Below are positions 34,513-42,580 of a stretch of DNA of 42,580 nucleotides, in pieces. Location of the stretch: NCBI RefSeq assembly GCF_000485595.1, contig NW_014577174.1:394312-436891 (forward strand). Reading direction: 5' to 3'. Origin of the DNA: Priapulus caudatus. Its lineage: Eukaryota; Priapulida; Priapulimorpha; Priapulimorphida; Priapulidae. Numbering within the stretch: position 1 is the stretch's first letter; every line of letters begins with the position of its first letter. Made by a program: the position numbers and the translations under genes. Below the pieces are notes generated by a model. The model saw only the letters and a program-made list of their open reading frames with translations, ran no database searches and was not told the origin of the DNA.

Positions 34513-34879
34513 AAGACACTTAGCATCAGCAAAAGGAGGAATGAGCTATGAAGGTATCTAAATCAGTAAGATCTAAATAAGTACGCTCATAGACCGCGAG
34601 AGTTTGTTTACCATTGTAATTCAATCGAGACAAAACGAGTCTGAATGGATATCGTTCACCATGAATCTATACATAACAATCCGTGCGTTCAACAGCGTTT
34701 ACAATAATGTTGACAACTTGAGTTTAACTGGTAGGCCTACGATTCATCAAGGAAAGCGACGCCACTCCTTCCTTCAGCTCTCTCTGTCCTCCTCTCTTCT
34801 CATTCTCTCTCTCTCTTCTCTCTCTGCTCTCGGGCTCTCTTCGCTCTCTTCTTCTCTCGCTCTCTCCTTCTCTCTCTTC

Positions 34880-34972
34880 GCGTCCCAGCGGTGTCTCGTC
34901 CCGTACCGGACCGCCCAGGGGCCATGCAAAGGTCCACAGAGCCTCCTGTTGCGCAGTTAAAATAGCTTATAC
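34880..34972 (-). repeat. Hairpin-rich 95-bp repeat, copy in segment B
   Basis: Same element as at 15831, with small indels and a degraded CT tract beside it. Confidence 0.7.
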
Positions 34973-35429
34973 AATATAGAGGATATTGATATATATATAT
35001 CTTTCTCTTTCTATATCCACACACACACTCCTTTCTTCCCTCTTCTTTCTGCTGCCTTTTCGTCGGCTGTATTCTCGTCTCTTTCCCCTCTCTCTCTCTT
35101 CTCTCCTCTGTCGACCTGCCATCACACTCTTCTTCATTTCCGTGTCCTTTTACAACTCACTCTCTTCTTTCTCATTCCACCCAAGCTCTCTCTGTCTCTT
35201 CTGCCTCTCTCTCATTCTTGTTTGTCTGCCTCTCTCTTATCTTTAGCTCACATCAATCACTTGCCTCACCCCTACCTAACCCCGGATTAACTTTTTTTCC
35301 CTCTCCTTTTCTCTCCCTCTTCTCTCATCTCTCTCTCTCTCCTCCTTCGTCTCTCTCTCTCGCGGTGTGTGTGTGGAGTGTACAGAGGCAAGACATGCTG
35401 CGGCCGGTGAATGGGCGGGAACATCTCAC

Positions 35430-35818
35430 CTTCTAGGCTCTCGTCGTCTCGCGGAGGCCGCATGTTTGAGATCGTCGCGGAAGCGCGGCGTCGTTTCTCT
35501 TCACAGAGGTTATGCCGAGTCCGTTTCCATGACACACTGACGCGCCGCCTGCGAGTGAAGAGCGCTCTCGCCTGGCAGCGTTCTCCGTCTCAGCGACTCA
35601 GTATGCACGCGCAGGTTTGCTTGCCGTCCATGTGTCAAACCGAGCGCGCCGCGAAAGTCGCAGTCGGGTAATGCGAGCCGTAGAAAGTCTCTGCGCGCGC
35701 TGCTGCACGCGTGATGCCAGAGCGCGCGTACGGGCTACACACCCACTGCACGTATCTTCGAGTCAGCGAAGTCGATCGGCTTCACGAGTCGCAGGTCCGG
35801 GGATGGGTGGAGGGCGAT
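35430..35818 (-). pseudogene. Meteorin-like exon 2, frameshifted duplicate
   Basis: Corresponds to 16725-17113. Donor (CTAGAAG then GTGAGA) and acceptor (TCTTTTCCAG) are kept, but multiple indels break the frame in between. Because intronic flanks are copied too, this is a DNA-level duplicate, not a retrocopy. Confidence 0.8.
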
Positions 35819-37196
35819 CTGGAAAAGATATAATTATGGTGACGGTGCTGTTAGAGACGAAGCTGGAGATGGCGAATGGACGAAAATAGTGTTTGCGAAA
35901 ACTATGCGGTGTCTCCGGTAAGTCGCTGTTTTAATGAAAATCAACCTGGATGACCCTATTGAAAATCACTGCCGGATCGGCAGGTCGGCGGACATCAGCC
36001 TTTGACGGAGTCAATATATACTCTAAGATAATACTTAAAGCGGACAATAAAGGAGACGGGAATCGAAGAGAAGTGCACAGAGTATAGGGGAGATCGCGCG
36101 CGCGCGTCGTGTGCGCGGTGGCGTACGGCTGTTGTGTTTGTGGTGTAATGCGTGGTGCGTGGTGTGTAGTGGTCAGCTTATAATATCCTCCCGTAGATGG
36201 GAGAGAGATATCAATTGATGAGTTCTGCGCGTGTGTGTATGACTGAGATAGCTGCATCCCTGGCTTGCGCGCAGTTTGTTCGAGAAGCATTATCCCTGCT
36301 ATAGTTCATTAAAAATTCAGTCGCAGTTTAAAATCTGCGAATAATTCTTTGATTGTGTAATTTGTAATATATAATTATATCTTCGTAAAGTGAAACTAAC
36401 ACACAAATCTCAACAAGCATGCAAGATACAACACTGCACGCAACATCTAGACTGTGATAACTAGAGCCGTCCGGACAGATATCTGCAACGAATTTCGCTA
36501 GCTGTTAGCTGAATAGCTGCGTATACCGCTCTTGTTAGGTGGGACCCTTTATCGTTACAACAGCTATTGCGGATTTAGGCCCCTCGGGTATGGGCTGAGC
36601 GATGGACATTATCTGTAACTGGCACATGTATGTGCGTTATATCTTTTGCGCTACATTTCAAGCGCCTTGTGAAATGGTAATCACGGTGCGCTACCCCTGA
36701 GCGCACGCGCGTAGACAGGTACGACCCCTGGGTGTGAATACTACGGTAGCGTGCAGCCACTTCGGGCCGTTTCTTGTACTCAGGCATCGTGAAGTAAACC
36801 ACGCTTATCTTCTGTGAAGTAAGAAGATAAAATCTATGGGTTATTGCAACGGCAGCGTAAGGAGGAACGCCGCGTCCTCACGAAGCAGTGCTCCAAGGCT
36901 GACTATTAATCGATGATGATATGTATTATGCACGGCATTGTTCATCGGCCTACTACGTACACATATTATATTATATATATATATATACCATATATATATA
37001 TTATATCTCTTTAACTAACTCGATTTTTATTTGGACTATTTACATCATTATAATCGGGTAGTATATTTTTATCAGACGTAATAATGACCTTAATTACGTT
37101 AGCCTAGATATTAGCTCTTGGATATATCTAGGGTAGTAATACTGAGACTGAAGCGAGAAGTATAGGAAGCTGAAGGGGTGGCTGGGAGACGCGAGG

Positions 37197-37759
37197 CGCG
37201 CGCACAACACACGCGCGCGGCACATGCACACACAGCCACGCACGCGTGCGCACAACAATCACCACGCCACACACACACGCCGCGACACAACATCACACAC
37301 ACGCACACACACACAGCGCGGGCAGCAGTGCACACACACGGGCACACACAGCACACACACACACACACATCGCCAGCGCCGCACGACACCATACACGGCC
37401 ACACACACGTATACCCGCGGTGCACAAGGGGTTCACGCCACACACGCACACACACACAACGCGCGCGCGCCGCGCTCGCAGAGAGGGGGCAGAGAAAGAA
37501 AGAGAGAAGGGGGGGAAACAATATAATAGATGATTAATTAGATAGGATCGATGAGAGAGGAGAGGGAGAAAGAAAGAAAGAGAGGAAAGGAGGAAAGAGA
37601 GGAAAGAGAGAGAGCAGATAGCGCATTCTCCGTTGGCTGACTGTGTTGATCGACTGTTACCAATGGCTCGATTATGGTACCTAAACACGGAATTACCTAA
37701 CACACCACACAACAACACACACACACACACACACAGCACACAGCCGCACGCACACCACA

Positions 37760-37794
<35 letters not shown>

Positions 37795-38030
37795 GCGCGC
37801 GCGTACGCCGCGCTCGCAGAGAGAGAGGCAGAGAAAGAAAGAGAGAGAGAGAAGGGGGAGGGGAGAAACAGATATAAGATAGTACTAGAGAGATAGTTGA
37901 TAGATCGATAGAGAGAGAGGGAGAGAGAGAAGAAAGAGAGGAAGGGAGAAGAGATAGCACATTTCAACGTTGGCTGATGGTATTGATCGCCTGTTACGAA
38001 GGTTGATTATGTTTACTAAACACGGAATAA
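37197..38030. repeat. AC/GA compound tandem units, copy B
   Basis: Counterpart of 18474-19405 with both units present: tails starting GCGCATTCTCCGTTGG near 37621 and CATTTCAACGTTGGCT near 37960. Spacing differs by indels. Confidence 0.8.
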
Positions 38031-39118
38031 AGGTAGGATATAACCACTTAGGATATAATATGAAAACTTTCCTAATGGCGCGTACGCCAGCTGAGCGAGA
38101 ACGAAACCACGATGGTGAATCCGCTCCCGCTTTATCCGAAGACGCGCGAGCATTCCTGCCAGCAGAGAAGGATTGAAGTGATGCGGTTGACAGATTTAGT
38201 TCTCCTGCGAAACAAGCCATCGTCGGTGTCCTTCACGCGGCTATTACCGTCCCCAACGAGCAGCTATAGGGAAATCGAAACGCTTTTGGACATCGTTATA
38301 ACGTTTAATCTGGCGGAGGTGGTTCAATACGCCCGAGAGGCGCGTATTGTTGCACGGTAAGTCGATACATGCGGGGGCCAAAGGCCAAACGCATTTAAAT
38401 GCAGGATATGCTACGAACCTTTCTGGTCATTGACACGAGACCTCACGCGTAGCATGGGTTACGGGAGCGATTGTTGTTATAACAAAAAAAGAACAAGGAA
38501 AAATGCGCAGCTCAATGCGAGAACAGAATGCTGTTCGTTGGCATGTTGCTTTTGTCAAGTTTGAATACTTTATACCTGCTTGAATATATGCACGGGCTCT
38601 ATTCAAAATTACGTAATTGGTTGATTATTGAATGGAGCCTGTCAATTTATACAAACCCACGACATAATTTTTTACGTCCACGGAAAGATTATAGTGTATT
38701 ATTAGCTCATGAATATTGTAGCCTGCCAATATAAACTAATAAGACCGACGGCATAATAATAGGAATTGTTATCACCTGTACTAAATAACAGACACTCCAT
38801 GAATGTGAGAAGCAATATATAATATTCAATGCTTCGAGCACGCTGCAATATATAATAGATTGTAATATATAGTAATCTATTGTAATATCTTGTAGTGTAT
38901 TTTGGAGTAAGTTGTCGCTATGCCAAATCGTAACAGGAATGTTTCTGTACTCTTTATTTCGCTGCGGAAATCTGGTAAATGCAAATACACACTGCGCAAA
39001 CACTGTCTGGTATTCCAAGGCAATTTATCATATGCAATAAGGAGAAATATAAAGACTTACTGAAAGAAAAAATAACGAAGATATCAACTATGTCATCTAT
39101 CGATGAAGTCATATATAT

Positions 39119-39313
39119 CTTCCTCTCCAATGCGAAGCCGAATCGATCAAAACGTTCTACGACATGTCCGTGCGACTGCCGTGGTTGCATAAGGCAGACG
39201 CATATCAGCAGTGTGTAGGTGCCGCCTGACGAAAGTCCCACACAAGTGAAGCTGATCATTTCCTCTTCATCATCACTCGCGCATAATCTCCCCCAAATAA
39301 GGATGACTCGCAT
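39119..39313 (-). pseudogene. Meteorin-like exon 1, frameshifted duplicate
   Basis: Corresponds to 20567-20763. Parts of the signal region are legible in separate frames (LLICVCLMQ; HVVER). The donor GTAATA is not preserved, and the frame is broken. Confidence 0.75.
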
Positions 39314-40768
39314 GCCCTCTGCCTACACTCAGTAACTGAGGGTCGGAAGACGTTTACAACAACACCACGCTCTCGTTCAGGCGTTTGCCCGCTATTGCCA
39401 AACTACTCGCAACACGCGCACTGGCGACAATTTCGGGGCCCCAGGGATTGTCGTATTGTAATAAGCAAGGCGTGCTGTAAGGGGGGTAGTCCATGTGGGG
39501 TGTTCTCAGGTGAAGCCATGAAGTAGAAAATCAGTCGTGACATCCTTAGCGGAAAATTAACGATTGTGTTGTAAGATTGTGGACCATTAGCAGCTGCAAT
39601 CGACCTAACCTTGACTAAAACGGTAATCGAGCTTTATTTTCGTGCAGTAACAAGCCGAATGATCGCAATGCGAGAGAATCCGCAATTGGTCTCATGTATA
39701 AGAAGTTTTGAAAGTACCTGAACTAGCTATTGTGTAGCCGACCAGGCTTGTGGCGAGCAGATTGTTCTATACATTAGGTGTATACATAGGTGTTAGCATG
39801 GTATTTAACCCTAGCAATACCGTTCTTGAGCTGACGCACTTAGCAACGTATCTACCAATGTTCTTCCTGACACAACTAGCATCATGACTTATACATTATA
39901 TACTTTTGTAGTAGAAAATATTATGTGTGGCACGTTTACACGACAAACCTCATGCACTATAATCACAGGGTAAATAAATGACGCCCCATTTAGTTGACAG
40001 TTGTTTTATATATGCCGCTCATATTATGTACTTCTCCATAGATAATACACACATGTGTTGTATATATGCTAGATTCTACTTATTCAGGACAGATAGCGCC
40101 GACAACGGCAAGGTAAAGTATAACATTCAGTGTTGTTGGGAATTAGTATGTTGGGAGGGATTAGGATGCTCTTATAATAGTTTAAGAGCAGAAAGAAATT
40201 CAGATTTATTTACATAATATTTCCTGCATCTCACAGCTCCTTTAAAAATAAATATTTCGAAATACGTTGATTTTCTTCGAAGATACTCAGCATGTTCACA
40301 GACGTATGTGAGGCTTATAAGCGTATTCGTGTTTTAGGAGAATCGGTAACTTGGACCTATTATTAACGATATATGCATCGCATTTCATAGTATCATGTAT
40401 GTTATTGATCTTAAGCAGTTTGTGCTGACTACATTTATTCTCCACATGTTTTGTTGGTGTCTGCGCACAGGTCCTAAGAAAGTAGAAGGCACAGAAGGAA
40501 TAAAATCCTCAGGTGTCATTAAAGCAGGCGCGTATGCGCAGTGCAGTGCTGAGGGGGGTCGGGGCATGCCGCCTGAAAATCTTTGAATGTAGACGTCTGG
40601 AGATGCAATCTAGTGCAAGTCTTGCGAGAGAGATTAGGACAAATGTATAAAAATTTGTTAACAAAATTTACTTGGAAGCATCTGTGGCTTCAGTCCTTGC
40701 TATCTGCGGGGCACTGTGTGGTGTAATGCTCAGAATGCTAAGATTTTAGTTCTTATTGCCAGATATAG

Positions 40769-40878
40769 GTGATGTGACCATGCAATTTCAGAACCATAAC
40801 AATTATTTAGATACAAAGCAAAAATTAGAGGAACTACAAGAGCTAACCAGAGAATTTCCAAATCTGACCACTACTCTA
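40769..40878 (+). CDS. Candidate M14-type metallocarboxypeptidase exon (copy B)
   Basis: Open 110-nt segment between AGATATAG and a GTGAGA donor, phase 1 in and phase 0 out. The frame reads MQFQNHNNYLDTKQK, then LEELQELTREFPNLT. This resembles the start of regulatory (M14B; CPD/CPE/CPM/CPN) carboxypeptidase domains: F-x-x-H-N-Y near the start, an amphipathic helix, then (F/Y)P-N-(L/I)T just before the YSIG-x-S strand. An exon boundary after FPNLTTTL is plausible. The catalytic HxxE and later Zn/substrate residues would be in downstream exons that I did not find. The frame is open here but broken in copy A (22271-22388), the reverse of the Meteorin and MRPL27 exons. Confidence 0.35.
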
Positions 40879-41202
40879 GTGAGATATAATCTCATAGTCG
40901 TAGCCCTATTTAAAATGTTATTCTTGTCACAGTGTCATATGCACTATGCACCGTGTAAAGACCACGCGATACTAATTGAATATAATTACATATATTTATT
41001 TCAATATACAACAAGTTTCATTAATATAGAGAAGTACAACATAGAAGAATTCTTACATATCATAGGCTGTATAACGAGCAAACACAGATTCAATATTCCA
41101 TACTAAAAATAAGATATTACTGAAGCAATGTTCTCCAACAGTAGAACCAAATGCATTGTGAAGCAAAGTAAATTATTTTGTATAGAAGGAAAATACACTA
41201 AG

Positions 41203-41410
41203 GTCACTTGATCTATAGTGAACTTTGTTGTAATTTCATTGCAGAATTTACTGCATGAATTTTTTGTAGCATGGCTGGTGGCGCATTCAATCGATGAGCA
41301 ATAATCTTTACCATGAGCACTTTCTGGTTCAGTTGGAGTTTTTCCAGAGTGAAGTGACTTTCCGTCTTCGCAGAGGCATAGCAGTGTACAGTTTCGCGTG
41401 GACATCCCAC
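41203..41410 (-). pseudogene. MRPL27 last exon, frameshifted duplicate
   Basis: Corresponds to 22719-22925. Fragments such as FTLEKLQLN and AHRLNAP are recognisable, but frameshifts divide them. Confidence 0.8.
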
Positions 41411-41450
41411 CTATAAATGATATACTTTATTGCAGCTAGCTGAGGTCTAA

Positions 41451-41521
41451 TCCGACAGGCTGTGTGACTAACGTTCAATACACAATTCTAACCCTAGCAA
41501 TACCGTTTCTTGGAGCTAGCT
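41451..41521 (+). mobile_element. Short TAG...CTA element, copy B of 22962-23032
   Basis: Same element with the same GCTGAGGTC flanks; one base is missing in the left end (CCGACAGGC). Confidence 0.8.
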
Positions 41522-41669
41522 GAGGTCATGGAACAAGTACCAATAGCAAATAAATCTGCTGTTTTATACGATGCATGAATGTATTTGTAATACAATGAGA
41601 AAATATTATATGAATAATTTGGAATATTGAAAATTTTTCGAAATGCACATAATAACTATTTACACTCAC

Positions 41670-41862
41670 GTTCATTCGCTGATTAGGCGAGTCCATACGT
41701 GTGTCAATGATCTACTTCCTGGGTTTCAACAAGTTTTCGGCAGCCATGTTTATATCCTCGAGATTTCCAGGTGTTTTCTACCTTTATTCTTGTGTTGGGC
41801 GACTTGCAGGCTTTCTTTTGATGCAACATTATACTCCAAGTGTTACACATGAGAGAATTTCG
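41670..41862 (-). pseudogene. MRPL27 internal exon, frameshifted duplicate
   Basis: Corresponds to 23187-23374. The GTGAGT donor is kept, the coding region has many indels, and the acceptor is altered by an insertion (ATTTCGCCTATAC on the plus strand). Confidence 0.75.
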
Positions 41863-41964
41863 CCTATACAGAACAAAAATAGATGAGTAATGTAAGATCA
41901 ACAGTAAAATATAGTCTGGGAATATAATTAATGGAAATTAAAAAAACATTACCATGTATTTATA

Positions 41965-42580
41965 ATGGAAGTGGATTTTCCTTACGGGAGGCCGTAAAGG
42001 AAACTCTCAGTTTCTGTTTTACGTGCTTCCTGTAGCGATGCACAGACTATTTTGTGATCAGTGATGAAAATTGAATATGATTCGAAAGAAGAATCGAAGA
42101 TGAAATTCAAATGACACTATTGAAATGGATAATGAATCATGAATGAACAAATGGAATACATATGTTTTAATTTAATGAAATAATGTATTTGAATGATGAA
42201 ATGAACAATGCAAATGAGCGATTAAGATTGAAATTTGAATTGATTTAATGAAATGGATAATTGAATCATGAAATGAACAAATGATTGACATTTTAAGGAA
42301 CGTCTGTTCGGCAAAACAACCGGGCGGCGCATGATTTCGTGGATCTGAACGTCAGGCTGACGAAGTCAGCTCTGACTCCCTTCTCGGGCGTAGCTGGGCA
42401 TCTAGGATGTGACGTGGTGAATCGAGTTTAATAGGTGGGGTGGCTAGGGCAGTGGAGCGTAGCATGAGGCTGGAGCGCCAGGGCGCGCAGATTGAGGTGG
42501 TTGCGGAGCGAAGAGAGGCAGACAAGAAGACATGGGAAAGTGGGTGAAGAATGACCGATGCAAAGCTTTGCATGATCTAG
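41965..42580. mobile_element. TTAA-type element with LINE tail, copy B, cut by window end
   Basis: Counterpart of 23489-24309. It has the left inverted repeat, the ATGAAATGAA minisatellite and the start of the LINE fragment (from about 42325). The TTAA flank is lost to an indel in this copy. Confidence 0.7.

Larger units (their letters stand above)
34508..42580 (+). repeat. Duplicated segment 1, copy B (indel-rich)
   Basis: Collinear with 15504 to about 24.1 kb but full of one-base insertions and deletions in coding, intronic and repeat sequence alike. It has a single 95-bp hairpin repeat (34880) where copy A has two. It continues beyond the window. The mutation pattern (indels far in excess of substitutions, no sparing of exons) resembles uncorrected long reads more than evolutionary decay. 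Confidence 0.9.

Overview
The window is animal nuclear DNA: split genes with GT-AG introns, long AT-rich introns, abundant CA/GA microsatellites, degenerate CCCTAA-type interstitial repeats, many short inverted-repeat transposons and a LINE remnant. The recognisable genes (a Meteorin-family neurotrophic factor, mitochondrial ribosomal protein bL27m, CPSF6, an M14-type carboxypeptidase exon) point to a bilaterian. The intron texture and repeat load look like a marine invertebrate rather than a vertebrate or an insect. The phylum cannot be fixed from the sequence alone.

Layout. 1-20.8 kb: a Meteorin/Meteorin-like gene on the minus strand. Exon 3 is at 609-665, exon 2 at 16725-17113 and exon 1 at 20567-20763; splice phases and reading frame agree across both junctions. 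Its 16-kb second intron fills most of the left half and holds microsatellites and several MITEs (foldback 6412-6548, TIR hairpin 7419-7635, Harbinger-like 12353-12744). The last exon is not in the window. 21.9-24.5 kb: a weak plus-strand carboxypeptidase remnant cut by a hAT-like MITE, then MRPL27 on the minus strand (22719-23374), then a TTAA-flanked inverted-repeat element carrying a LINE reverse-transcriptase tail. 24.55-25.77 kb: part of a composite transposon. 25.8-30.5 kb: mostly no gene, with a 25-N gap and a 1.17-kb near-pure T tract. 30.5-33.6 kb: two candidate small exons, a 526-bp long-TIR element and the complete composite transposon (31696-32963) with 10-bp target duplications. 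33.74-34.51 kb: an uninterrupted CPSF6 N-terminal and RRM coding region.

The dominant structural fact is a duplication. 34508-42580 is an indel-rich second copy of 15504 to about 24.1 kb, so Meteorin exons 1-2 and the MRPL27 exons occur twice, the second time frameshifted. 31683-32863 is a second copy of 24548-25765. The breakpoints are not at transposon ends, and the CPSF6 stop codon lies inside the duplicated segment, so the CPSF6 reading frame is cut by the join. The error profile of the second copy, the two N gaps and the poly-T block suggest long-read gap filling or a misplaced haplotype, but a real rearrangement is not excluded. No operon-like or prokaryote-like system is present. The biological interest is in the gene models and in a family of very short elements with TAG...CTA ends and 8-10 bp target duplications.
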